A DNA stretch of 64,000 bases from Alteripontixanthobacter maritimus (GTDB lineage: Bacteria > Pseudomonadota > Alphaproteobacteria > Sphingomonadales > Sphingomonadaceae): contig NZ_QBKA01000002.1 in NCBI RefSeq assembly GCF_003340475.1, positions 629,501-693,500 on the forward strand, in the 5' to 3' direction. The stretch's first letter is position 1. Each line of letters starts with the position of its first letter. The notes under the pieces are model-generated. The model ran no database searches. It saw only the letters and a program-made list of their open reading frames with translations, and was not told the origin of the DNA. This document shows positions 55,646 to 62,974 of the stretch, in pieces. A program made the translations under genes and the position numbers.

Positions 55646-56371
55646 ATGAAACTCAGTAATTTGGCTATCGCCCGGTGCCTTTCTTCGATTGCAATGTGCG
55701 CCGCTCTTGCCGCGTGCGACGAAAATGCCGGCGATGCGGTAGCGGAACCAACTGCCGCACGGGAGCAGGTGGCAGATGATGTCAGCCAGCCGGTTATGGG
55801 TCCGCAGCGGCAAGTCCTCGCGTTCGGGAACAGCCTGTTCGCCGGCTACCGCGTGCCGGCGGCGGATGCCTATCCGGCGAAACTGCAGAACGCATTGCGA
55901 GCGCGCGGCATCAACGCGCAGGTCGTCAATGCCGGTGTGTCGGGCGACACCACGGCGGCCGGGTTGCAGCGTTTCGCGTTTACTCTGAATGCGCAGGATA
56001 CCCCGCCCGAACTGGTGATCCTTGAATTGGGCGGCAACGATCTGCTGCGTAATCTACCGCCCGAAGCGACCCGTGCAAACCTTGCCGCGATGCTGGATGA
56101 ACTGAAAAAGCGCGACATCCCGGCAATTCTGTTCGGTATGCGTGCGCCGCCCAACCTGGGGCCGGACTACGTCGCGCAATATGATGCGCTGTACCGCGAT
56201 TTGGCGGAGCAATACGGAGCCGCGCTGGTGCCGTTTTTCCTTGAGCCGGTTTACGATCAACCACGGCTGATCCAGCCCGACCGTATCCATCCCACGACCG
56301 AAGGGATCGAGGCGCTGGTAGCCTATACGGCGGATGACGTGGCGGAAGCGCTGCCGGACGCTGCGAAGTAA
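55646..56371 (+). CDS. tesA: SGNH-hydrolase (TesA/arylesterase-like) lipoprotein
   Basis: A 241-residue protein with a lipoprotein-type signal (SIAMCAALAACDEN, lipobox LAAC). The SGNH blocks are FGNSLFAGY (block I, nucleophile S63), NAGVSGDTTAAGL with the oxyanion glycine, ILELGGNDLLRNLP (block III Asn) and QPDRIHPTTEGI with the Asp/His pair. In block I the usual GDSL is GNSL, an Asp to Asn change just before the serine. TesA-type enzymes are acyl-CoA thioesterases/lysophospholipases of the periplasm. The symbol rests on the tesA-ybbAP layout. Confidence 0.87.
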   Translation: MKLSNLAIARCLSSIAMCAALAACDENAGDAVAEPTAAREQVADDVSQPVMGPQRQVLAFGNSLFAGYRVPAADAYPAKLQNALRARGINAQVVNAGVSGDTTAAGLQRFAFTLNAQDTPPELVILELGGNDLLRNLPPEATRANLAAMLDELKKRDIPAILFGMRAPPNLGPDYVAQYDALYRDLAEQYGAALVPFFLEPVYDQPRLIQPDRIHPTTEGIEALVAYTADDVAEALPDAAK

Positions 56372-56390
56372 AGGGCGTGCGGGGCGGGGC

Positions 56391-57509
56391 CTAGACCCGC
56401 TCCACAACTCCGTTCCCGACCCGCCATACGGCAGCTTCCTCCAGGATATCCGCGAACGGCGCGCTTTCTGTGCCGGTTAGCCAGACCTGCGCGCCGCCTT
56501 CGCGCAGCCGTGCAAACAGCGCGGTGCGCCTGACTGGATCGAGATGCGCAGCGACCTCGTCCAGCAAAAGTAGCGAAGGCCGCCCACGTGCGGCAAGTTC
56601 GGCATGGGCGAGGGTAATCGCTATCAGCATGGCTTTCTGCTCACCGGTGGAGCAGCGCGCAGCCTCCATTCCGGCGCTGTGATCTGCTTCGCCGGAAGCC
56701 GCCATTCGAACCTCCAACTCGTCACGATGCGGGCCTATCAGTGTGCGACCGGCGCGTTGATCCTGCGGACGGTTCGTGGCCAGTGCCGCGATCAGTTCCT
56801 CGCGAATGATCGGCCCGCCGGGCACCAGCGTCAGGGCTGGACGGGCAAATGGTTCGGCGGGCAGGGCGGACAATGCCTCCATCAGCGCGCCCACCAGCCG
56901 CGCGCGCCCCTGCGCCAGCATTGCGCCGTGTTCCGCAAGACGCGGCTCGACTGCCGAAAGCCATTGCGGATCGGCCGGCTGGCCGCGATCCTGCGCATCC
57001 GAAAGCAACCGGTTACGTTCGCGCAAGGCGGCTTCATACCGGCTTGCATGTCCGGCATGGGCAGGATCGAGCGCCAGCGCCATCCGGTCGAGGAACCGCC
57101 GCCGTGCGCCTGCGCTGTCGGTAAACAACCGGTCCATTGCCGGCGTGAGCCAGCTTAGAGAAAGCCATTCGCCAAGCGCCAGGGCGCTGGCGGCCGCGCT
57201 GTTGATGCGCACCAATCGCCGGGTCGGTTGCGCGGCCTCGGTCTGGGTACCCAGCCGCACGGGGTCGCCGCCATCATCTGTTTGCAGGGTAGCCCCTACG
57301 GCAAATCCGCCCGCACCGCGCTGCTCAGCCATATCTGGCAACATCGCGCGGCGTAGCCCGCGCCCAGGTGCCAGCAGCGAGATTGCCTCCAATACGTTGG
57401 TTTTTCCCGCACCGTTTTCCCCGATCAGCAGGTTGAAGCGCCGCGTGTCGTCGAGAGTGGTCGCGCTATGATTGCGAAAGCGCGCGAGGCTGATCTGGGT
57501 AAGTGCCAT
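56391..57509 (-). CDS. recF: DNA replication and repair protein RecF
   Basis: A 372-residue SMC-like ATPase. Walker A is LIGENGAGKTNVLEAISLLA near 32-51, the signature is CSTGEQKAMLIAITLAHAEL near 280-300, and Walker B/D-loop is LLLLDEVAAHLDPVRRTALF. It recognises ssDNA-dsDNA junctions and acts with RecO and RecR. It does not sit beside dnaA or dnaN here. The start is at MALTQISLARFRNH, not the longer upstream ATG. The stop is convergent with the TesA-like gene. Confidence 0.95.
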   Translation of the reverse strand: MALTQISLARFRNHSATTLDDTRRFNLLIGENGAGKTNVLEAISLLAPGRGLRRAMLPDMAEQRGAGGFAVGATLQTDDGGDPVRLGTQTEAAQPTRRLVRINSAAASALALGEWLSLSWLTPAMDRLFTDSAGARRRFLDRMALALDPAHAGHASRYEAALRERNRLLSDAQDRGQPADPQWLSAVEPRLAEHGAMLAQGRARLVGALMEALSALPAEPFARPALTLVPGGPIIREELIAALATNRPQDQRAGRTLIGPHRDELEVRMAASGEADHSAGMEAARCSTGEQKAMLIAITLAHAELAARGRPSLLLLDEVAAHLDPVRRTALFARLREGGAQVWLTGTESAPFADILEEAAVWRVGNGVVERV

Positions 57510-57757
57510 GAGGGCGTTCGAGATAGGAGCAGCAAACCGAAATCGCCAGCGAAACCATGCTGGCTGCCAAACGGGCAAACTTAACAAACCAAAAGTTGGT
57601 GCAAATCACCGATTGTTTGTATTTTCATTGACGATCGATGAATAAGTTTGTCAGGAACCCTTTGATAACGCGCGATTTACCGAAACTGGCACGGCCCGTG
57701 CAAAGTATCCGGTGTCCAGCCAGTCCCGGCCAGACAGTTTAACAAAGGAGACTTTCC
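57510..57757 (+). promoter_or_regulatory. AT-richer promoter region of the small exported peptide
   Basis: This is the least GC-rich stretch nearby. It contains TTGACG at about 57630, GGAAC at about 57653-57657 followed 17 bases later by a TTT run (an imperfect match to GGAAC-N17-GTT sites), and ends in AAAGGAGACTTTCC, a strong ribosome-binding site for the next ATG. An EcfG-type promoter is possible but the -10 element is not canonical. Confidence 0.4.
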
Positions 57758-57880
57758 ATGACCGCATTCTCGAACCGCATCACCGCTGCCGTAGGCTCGC
57801 TCGCAATTTCCGCCGTTCTTTTGGCAACTGCAATTCTGCCGGCCACACAAAGCGTCGCCAATAGCGGAATGATCGCATGA
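57758..57880 (+). CDS. 40-residue exported small protein
   Basis: A 40-codon frame: MTAFSNRITAAVGSLAISAV followed by LLATAILPATQSVANSGMIA. A positively charged start, a hydrophobic core and an ATQSVA-like site make it look like a signal peptide with almost no mature part, or a small membrane protein. AAGGAG seven bases before the ATG supports translation, and its TGA overlaps the PspC-gene ATG by four bases. Similar tiny genes precede PspC-domain genes in sphingomonads. Function unknown. Confidence 0.7.
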   Translation: MTAFSNRITAAVGSLAISAVLLATAILPATQSVANSGMIA

Positions 57881-58113
57881 ACCAGCTGAACCACAACGCG
57901 GGCGGCGGTGCGCCGTCCGACCGTACCGGATCGAATAGCCACAGGTTTACGCTCGACAAGCGAAACGCGAAACTGGCCGGGGTCTGCTCCGGCATCGCAC
58001 GATACTTCGAAGTGGATGCCACGATGGTCCGGATCGGGTTTGTCGCAGGAACGCTGCTTGGCTTCGGATCGCTGTTGATCGTTTATCTTATCATCGCGCT
58101 GGTGGCGGACTGA
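57877..58113 (+). CDS. pspC: PspC-domain membrane protein
   Basis: A 78-residue protein with the PspC signature: FTLDKRNAKLAGVCSGIARY, EVDATMVRIGFVAGTLLGFG, and a C-terminal membrane helix. PspC family proteins take part in envelope-stress (phage-shock) responses, where PspC acts with PspB in E. coli; small stand-alone PspC-domain proteins of sphingomonads are not characterised. It is translationally coupled to the 40-residue exported protein. Confidence 0.9.
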   Translation: MNQLNHNAGGGAPSDRTGSNSHRFTLDKRNAKLAGVCSGIARYFEVDATMVRIGFVAGTLLGFGSLLIVYLIIALVAD

Positions 58114-58189
58114 TCGCCGCCAGCCATCTTTCCATCCTCATACAGGCCCGATCGGACAATCGTACTCACTCTCACACTCATGTCCAGGT

Positions 58190-58984
58190 TCACATAGCGG
58201 AAATTCCGCCGTCGAGTTTGAGTTCGGCGGCGGTCATGAAGCGGCTTTCGTCGCTTGCCAAATAGAGCACCCCGGCGGCGATGTCGTCGGGTTCCCCGAC
58301 TCTGCCGAGCGGCACCTGCCGCGCGAGCTTGCCCATTACCACTTCCTTGTCGATCCCGGCATTTGCCGCCATTCCGTCCAGAATGGGCGTATCTACAAAG
58401 GTCGGATGGACCGAATTGCACCTGATATCCCAACCCTTTTTCGCGGCATGGAGCGCGACCGATTTGGTCAGCATCCAGACGGCCGCTTTCGATGCGTTGT
58501 AAGCGGGCATTGTATCGCTTGCGATCAGGCCGGCGATGGAACTGATGTTCACGATCGAGCCGGGCTGGTTGTCGGCCATCAGCGGCAGAGCGCGCTGGCA
58601 GCCGAGGAAGGCGCTGTCGACATTCACCGAAAATGCCAGCTTCCAGTCTTCGAAGCTGCAGGTTTCGATATTGCCCTTCACGCCGATCCCGGCATTGTTG
58701 ACCAGCACCGACAACCCGCCCATTTGGTCGCGCGCCATTTCGATCGCAGCGTCCCAGTCTTCCGCATTCGTCACGTCGTGCTTCAGTGCGAATGCAGTAC
58801 CAGCCCCCAGTTCTGAATTGAGTGCGGCTGCGGTTGCTTCGGCGCCTTCGCCATTGATATCTGTGCAAAGGACGCGCGCGCCTTCACGTGCCAGCATGGT
58901 CGCTTCCGCTGCGCCGAGCCCTTGCGCAGCCCCGGTTACCAGCGCCAGTTTTCCGGCCACGCGGCCTGCCTTGCGGTCAGTCAT
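58190..58984 (-). CDS. Short-chain dehydrogenase/reductase
   Basis: A 264-residue classic SDR. Cofactor motif TGAAQGLGAAEATMLAREGA (TGxxxGxG), then NNAGIGVKGNIETCSFEDWK, INISSIAG-like IVNISSIAGLIASDTMPAYN with the catalytic Ser and the YNASKAAVWML Tyr/Lys pair. The C-terminal LDGGISAM closes the family signature. NAD-type cofactor is likely from the LCTDIN acidic end. The substrate is not inferable. It is the last gene of the operon lemA, TPM, TPM, Nudix, SDR, and overlaps the Nudix gene by four bases. Confidence 0.92.
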   Translation of the reverse strand: MTDRKAGRVAGKLALVTGAAQGLGAAEATMLAREGARVLCTDINGEGAEATAAALNSELGAGTAFALKHDVTNAEDWDAAIEMARDQMGGLSVLVNNAGIGVKGNIETCSFEDWKLAFSVNVDSAFLGCQRALPLMADNQPGSIVNISSIAGLIASDTMPAYNASKAAVWMLTKSVALHAAKKGWDIRCNSVHPTFVDTPILDGMAANAGIDKEVVMGKLARQVPLGRVGEPDDIAAGVLYLASDESRFMTAAELKLDGGISAM

Positions 58985-59574
58985 AATCCGTCTCCCAATA
59001 TTGTTTGGCCGAGCGCGAGCAGGATACGCGTATCGATGCCCGCTCCGCGTACCCGTGCATCTGTAATGAAGTCCTCGATACCGTCCAATGGTACGCGGTG
59101 GACCGCTATGTTTTCGCCCGCGACCCCGCCGCCATCACCGACCTTGGTAAGGCCTTGCGCACGGACCAGCGTGAATGCTTCGCTGACCATGCCTGGGGAG
59201 GAGTAGAACTCGCCGCAATTCGTCAGGCGGGCGGCTCGGTAACCAGTTTCTTCTTCCAGTTCCCGTCCGGCTGCGGCAAGCGCAACTTCGCCTTCGCCGC
59301 CATCCTCGTCGCCGATCAAACCGGCGGGCAGTTCGATGCATGGCTTGCCGAGCGGGACCCGGTACTGTTCGACGAGCAATATGTGCCCATCTTCCACCGC
59401 CAGAATGACCGCAGCCCGAATGCCCCGAGCGCGGCCGACATATTCCCAGCGACCGCGCGTCTTGGCGGTTATGAATTTTCCCTGCCAGCGTATTTCTTCC
59501 GGCAGGTCTGCATCAGGATCGCGAAGGCCGTCTACCTGACCATGGGCAATGCCGTCGCCCTTTCCGAATGGCAT
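58981..59574 (-). CDS. Nudix hydrolase (ADP-ribose pyrophosphatase-like)
   Basis: A 197-residue enzyme with a full Nudix box: GEGEVALAAAGRELEEETGY contains the REL-EE-TGY core and the E/G positions, with upstream PCIELPAGLIGDEDGG typical of ADP-ribose pyrophosphatases. N-terminal strands VGRARGIRAAVILAVEDGHI match the same subgroup. It hydrolyses nucleoside diphosphate derivatives. It is coupled by a TGATG overlap with the TPM gene before it and by four bases with the SDR after it. Confidence 0.9.
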   Translation of the reverse strand: MPFGKGDGIAHGQVDGLRDPDADLPEEIRWQGKFITAKTRGRWEYVGRARGIRAAVILAVEDGHILLVEQYRVPLGKPCIELPAGLIGDEDGGEGEVALAAAGRELEEETGYRAARLTNCGEFYSSPGMVSEAFTLVRAQGLTKVGDGGGVAGENIAVHRVPLDGIEDFITDARVRGAGIDTRILLALGQTILGDGL

Positions 59575-60248
59575 CAGACTTCGATCAGCCGGTCGGGCAG
59601 TTCATTGGTGTCATCTTCCGCGCGTGGGAAATGCTCGGACAGGATTTGCCCGACATCGCGAACACCGGCAGCCATGCCTTCCGCAATGCGGCCCTGCTTT
59701 ATCTCGACCAGCATGTCGGCCATCGCTTCCCCCCAGACTTCGGCGGAAACCTTTGCCGCGATCGGTTCGTCGGCCACGATTTCAGCGCGATGTTCGTGCA
59801 TGGACAAGTAGATCAACACGCCGGTGCGGCCATGCGTGCGGCGTTCGGCACCGACCTTGAAATGGGTGATGGCACGGTCGTGCACGCGGGTGGTTTTGAC
59901 GAGCCCGGGGATTAGCGCGAATTTCAGCGGCGTCCATAGTTGCAGGAGCCAGACCCCGACGAATTTCAGAATTCCCAAGGCGGTGACCAGCCCGATTATA
60001 CCGCCAGTGCTCCAATCGGTGTTCCAGGCACCGATGATCCAGTTGACCTTGTCCAGGAAGAAGTCCGGAAAAACCGCCCAGACCGTCATCGCGGTAAACG
60101 CAGCGAGGGCGGACCAGGCGAGCGCAATGTCGCTGTAACCATCGCTTCGATCGGCCAGTACCGTGACGATTTCGCCGGACGTGGAAAGTTCTGCCTGCGA
60201 TACGGCTTCGGTTACGATGCGGTGGCCTGTTTCGTCCAGATACGCCAT
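59574..60248 (-). CDS. TPM-domain membrane protein
   Basis: A 224-residue protein. The N-terminal TPM_phosphatase-type domain (AYLDETGHRIVTEAVSQAEL, ASGEIV-like SGEIVTVLADRSDGYSDIAL) is split by a hydrophobic stretch (about 47-110, two to three membrane helices). A second half follows with HDRAITHFKVGAERRTHGRT and TGVLIYLSMHEHRAEIVADE, the core TPM pattern. The TPM domain is used in plant Psb32/TLP18.3 and in bacteria of unclear role. Directly after the YgcG-like gene (stop TAG then ATG), so the two likely work together. Confidence 0.85.
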   Translation of the reverse strand: MAYLDETGHRIVTEAVSQAELSTSGEIVTVLADRSDGYSDIALAWSALAAFTAMTVWAVFPDFFLDKVNWIIGAWNTDWSTGGIIGLVTALGILKFVGVWLLQLWTPLKFALIPGLVKTTRVHDRAITHFKVGAERRTHGRTGVLIYLSMHEHRAEIVADEPIAAKVSAEVWGEAMADMLVEIKQGRIAEGMAAGVRDVGQILSEHFPRAEDDTNELPDRLIEV

Positions 60249-61085
60249 CTACCAGCCCCCGCTCGCGCCGCCGCCACCGAAGCTGCCACCGCCGCCGGAG
60301 AAACCTCCGCCGCCAAAGCCGCCTCCGCCGAAACCACCCCCGAAACCTCCGCCGCCCCAGCCACCACGGCGGCTACCGCGCGTGGCCTGGTTGACCGCTT
60401 CCCACAGCAGGATGTCACCCACGGCACCGCCGACGCCGCGGCGGCGGTATTTGCGCCCCCGTTTGCCGCGCAGCAGTGGCAGGATGAAGAAGAAGAACAG
60501 GAAGCCGACCCAGATGATGGCATTGACCGGAATGCCGGCCCCTTCGCTGCGGGCCCGCTGCTCGCCGGCTTGCGCCGCGATGGCGCGCGCTTCCTCCTCG
60601 GGCAGGATAAGCTGTTCGATTATGGCGTCGGTCCCGGCCACGATACCGCCTGCAAAATCGTTTTCGCGAAAGCGGGGAAGGATGGTGTTTTGCACGATCA
60701 ACCCGGAAAGCCCGTCGGTCAGCACCGGCTCTGCGCCGTAGCCCACTTCAATCCGAACCTTTTTGTCGTTGGGTGCGACCAGCAGGATGACGCCGTCGTC
60801 GCGCTCCTCGTCCCCGATGCCCCATTCGCGGCCCAGCCGGTATCCATAATCGGAGATCGGGTATCCGCCCAGATCGGGTATGGTCGCGACCACGAATTGC
60901 CGCTGCGACTGGGTTTCCAGAGCAGCTAACTTCGCGTCGATCTCCGCCTCTATATCTGCCGGGATAATGTCCGCTTCATCCACCACCCGCCCACTCAGCG
61001 CAGGAAACTCCTGCGCCGCGAGCGGCCCGGCGAGGCCGAGCGCGAGGCTCGCCACCAGCAGGCGAACGATGGATCGAAGGGCCAT
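60249..61085 (-). CDS. TPM-domain exported protein (YgcG-like)
   Basis: A 278-residue protein: signal peptide (MALRSIVRLLVASLALGLAG), TPM domain (FPALSGRVVDEADIIPADIE; VATIPDLGGYPISDYGYRLG; DDGVILLVAPNDKKVRIEVG), a transmembrane helix (IPVNAIIWVGFLFFFFILPL) and a glycine-rich tail ending GGGGSFGGGGASGGW. This tail is a hallmark of YgcG-type proteins. Adjacent LemA and TPM genes form a module seen widely in bacteria, with envelope-stress or membrane functions proposed. The domain can show phosphatase activity in plants, but the role here is unproven. Confidence 0.9.
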   Translation of the reverse strand: MALRSIVRLLVASLALGLAGPLAAQEFPALSGRVVDEADIIPADIEAEIDAKLAALETQSQRQFVVATIPDLGGYPISDYGYRLGREWGIGDEERDDGVILLVAPNDKKVRIEVGYGAEPVLTDGLSGLIVQNTILPRFRENDFAGGIVAGTDAIIEQLILPEEEARAIAAQAGEQRARSEGAGIPVNAIIWVGFLFFFFILPLLRGKRGRKYRRRGVGGAVGDILLWEAVNQATRGSRRGGWGGGGFGGGFGGGGFGGGGFSGGGGSFGGGGASGGW

Positions 61086-61095
61086 GGCCTCGCCC

Positions 61096-61701
61096 TTAGC
61101 TGTTGGGCGTCAGATCGAGTTCGGGCGCCTCTTCCGCACCTTCGGTCGTGGCTTCGTAAGGCACCATGGGTTCCGCACCGTGAATGATGTTCGCGCCGAT
61201 CGTATCGGGGAAGGTGCGGATGGTGGTGTTATAATCGCGCACCGCATCGTTGTAATCCATGATCGAGATACGGATCTTGTTCTCGATGCCTTCCAGCTGG
61301 CTTTGCAGCATCACGAAGTTCTGGTTCGACTTGATGTCGGGGTAACGTTCGACATTCACCAATAACCGCCCGAGCCCCTGGCCGAGTTCAGCCTGCGCCG
61401 CGCGGAACTGTTCGACCTTCGCGGGATCGTTGAGATCGGATGCGTCGATATTGACGCTGGTGGCACGGCTACGCGCCTCGATCACATCGGTCAGGATCCC
61501 GCGCTCCCCCTCCTGCGCGCCGCGCGCGACTTCCGCGAGGTTGTTCACGAGATTGGAGCGCGCCTGGTAGGCCGCCTGAACGTCGGCCCATTTGGCCTTG
61601 GCGGCTTCTTCCTTGGTTGGGACGGAATTGATACCGCATGCGGAAATGGCGAGGGCCAGAAACCCTATGAACGCGGCTCTGACAGGTTTGACGAACGGCA
61701 T
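61096..61701 (-). CDS. lemA: LemA family protein
   Basis: A 201-residue lipoprotein-like member of the LemA family. MPFVKPVRAAFIGFLALAIS and ACGIN give a signal with lipobox ISAC. The four-helix domain has the family core VQAAYQARSNLVNNLAEVAR, ERYPDIKSNQNFVMLQSQLE and DYNDAVRDYNTTIRTFPDTI. It is the first gene of the operon and precedes two TPM proteins. LemA proteins have no known enzymatic activity. Divergent from mscL with about 144 bases between. Confidence 0.92.
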   Translation of the reverse strand: MPFVKPVRAAFIGFLALAISACGINSVPTKEEAAKAKWADVQAAYQARSNLVNNLAEVARGAQEGERGILTDVIEARSRATSVNIDASDLNDPAKVEQFRAAQAELGQGLGRLLVNVERYPDIKSNQNFVMLQSQLEGIENKIRISIMDYNDAVRDYNTTIRTFPDTIGANIIHGAEPMVPYEATTEGAEEAPELDLTPNS

Positions 61702-61845
61702 GAATCTTCCTTCGATAAAAAGCTGTATTATGGGGATAGCACGGCTGGGCGGTGGTGCAAGCTGGGCGCACGCTTTTCTCACTCTTGCGCGGTTACTGCC
61801 AATTGCTAAGCGGGACAAAATCACGGGTTGGATATGGGGGCTTCG

Positions 61846-62316
61846 ATGCTTGGCGAATTCAAGAAATTTATCGCGCGCGGCAATGTGCTGGACCTGGCGG
61901 TGGGCGTGGTAATCGGCGCGGCATTCGGCAAGATCGTGACCGCGCTCACAGAAAGCATGCTGATGCCGCTGATCGGCTGGGTGTTTGGCGATGTCGATTT
62001 CTCCAACTGGTTCGTTCTCCTGGGTACGATACCGGCTGAATATACGGGATCGCGCACTAATTACGCCGAACTGAAGGAGGCCGGGGTGGCGATGCTGGGT
62101 TATGGCGACTTCCTGACCCAGCTCGTGAACTTCGTCATCATCGCGTTCGCTCTGTTCCTGCTGTTGAAATCGGTGAACCGGGTGCTCGACGAGATACAGG
62201 AAAAGCAGGCGCAAACCGAAGACAGCTCAAAAAGCGACGAGGTTCCGACCGATCCGCAGCTCGACGTGTTGAAGAAAATATTGGCCGAATTGCGCGCCGA
62301 TAGCGTTAAGGGCTGA
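61846..62316 (+). CDS. mscL: Large-conductance mechanosensitive channel
   Basis: A 156-residue channel subunit. The N-terminal amphipathic MLGEFKKFIARGNVLDLAVG leads into TM1 VVIGAAFGKIVTALTESMLM, the periplasmic loop carries the usual Asp-Phe/Tyr pattern, TM2 is LVNFVIIAFALFLLLKSVNR, and a C-terminal cytoplasmic helix bundle ends KKILAELRADSVKG. It is an emergency release valve for hypoosmotic shock. In-frame ATGs at 61834 and 61846 are candidates; 61846 matches the family start. Confidence 0.95.
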   Translation: MLGEFKKFIARGNVLDLAVGVVIGAAFGKIVTALTESMLMPLIGWVFGDVDFSNWFVLLGTIPAEYTGSRTNYAELKEAGVAMLGYGDFLTQLVNFVIIAFALFLLLKSVNRVLDEIQEKQAQTEDSSKSDEVPTDPQLDVLKKILAELRADSVKG

Positions 62317-62335
62317 CGCACCTTGCACTGCTCAC

Positions 62336-62363
62336 TTCACATTAACGCTGGAACGCTTATATA
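62336..62363 (+). promoter_or_regulatory. Sigma-70 type promoter for ssrA
   Basis: TTCACA (62336-62341) and TATATA (62358-62363) separated by 16 bases, with the acceptor RNA beginning about seven bases further on. It is a near-consensus housekeeping promoter, matching the strong expression expected of tmRNA. Confidence 0.7.
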
Positions 62364-62565
62364 GAGAGAGCCGGTTTTGGCCGGATATGACGATAAAGTG
62401 CACTGTGTAATAGGCACAACGGACCCGGGGGCAGTACCCGGCGGCTCCACCAAAAGCGGCGGTTTTGCGCCGTTCCTGATGGGGCCGAACTAGGATCGAC
62501 GTGTGTTGAAAGGCTTTGTTTTCGTTCGGGCTGAGTAACCCGTTTAAGGCTCACAAACCATAAGT

Positions 62566-62601
62566 GCAAATGACAATGAAGCACTCGCAATCGCCGCGTA
62601 A
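62566..62601 (+). other. Proteolysis tag frame of tmRNA
   Basis: GCA resume codon then NDNEALAIAA and TAA. The full tag is ANDNEALAIAA with the hydrophobic LAIAA tail that ClpXP-type proteases recognise. The frame lies in the coding piece of ssrA. Confidence 0.93.
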
Positions 62602-62680
62602 TTTTAGGGCCTAACGGTCTGAATTTACAAAGCTAAAGCGCGGTTGGACACACCGGGCAACAGAAGTGTTACGGGGGCCC

Positions 62681-62715
62681 GGGGGGCCTAGCAACAGAAC
62701 CCCCCACTCCTTTTC
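62681..62715 (+). terminator. Hairpin at the ssrA 3' end
   Basis: GGGGGG (62681-62686) and CCCCCC (62700-62705) around a 13-base loop, followed by ACTCCTTTTC. It may be the last tmRNA pseudoknot, a terminator, or both. Confidence 0.5.
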
Positions 62716-62730
62716 TGGGTCCCTGCGGGC

Positions 62731-62910
62731 GCAGGCCATCCGGCCTGCTTGCTTCCTCGCTCCCGCGGCCTTCGGCCACTTCGCTGCGGGCGGCCCGTTC
62801 GGGCCTTTGGTTTGCTCATCGCAAACGGGTCCTGCGCCAAGCCTGCAAGGTAGTCCCGGTTCCGGGTCACGGCAGTCCAGCGTGCGACCGCACGCCGGCC
62901 GGTAGGCCGG
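62731..62910. repeat. Array of seven consecutive perfect inverted repeats
   Basis: The repeats follow each other with little space: GCAGGCC/GGCCTGC (62731-62748), CCCGC/GCGGG enclosing GGCC/GGCC (62762-62790), GGCCCG/CGGGCC (62792-62805), GTTTGC/GCAAAC (62810-62826), CCCGG/CCGGG (62855-62866), CGTGCG/CGCACG (62881-62894) and CCGGCC/GGCCGG (62895-62910). Loops are two to five bases. It contains no coding frame I would trust. Confidence 0.75.
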
Positions 62911-62974
62911 AAGCCTAAGAAAGCGCATGCGACCGCCGACGCTTGAGGCTACTACAAAAACTGGCAGCAATCGG

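Larger units (their letters stand above)
62370..62715 (+). ncRNA. ssrA: Two-piece (permuted) tmRNA
   Basis: Permuted tmRNA typical of alphaproteobacteria. The acceptor piece ends with CGGCTCC then ACCA at 62442-62452. Its acceptor stem pairs with GGGGCCG at the start of the coding piece (62481-62487) over seven pairs. A five-pair T-arm precedes it (CCGGG/CCCGG) with the loop GGCAGTA, which lacks the usual TTCGA. The coding piece carries a tag frame at 62566-62601, ANDNEALAIAA-stop. The likely excised spacer between the pieces is about 62453-62480. The 3' end is placed by a GGGGGG/CCCCCC hairpin at 62681-62705; ends are estimates. Confidence 0.93.

Noticed and set aside
57653-57679. EcfG-type (general stress) promoter upstream of the small exported protein and pspC
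   Set aside because: GGAAC is present, but the -10 element at the right distance is TTT, not GTT, so the match is incomplete.
56391-57757. Replication origin next to recF
   Set aside because: dnaA, dnaN and gyrB are absent and no cluster of DnaA boxes was seen.
62370-62960. Genomic island or prophage attachment at ssrA
   Set aside because: There is no integrase, no duplicated ssrA end and no foreign-looking gene after it. The following genes look like ordinary core genes.
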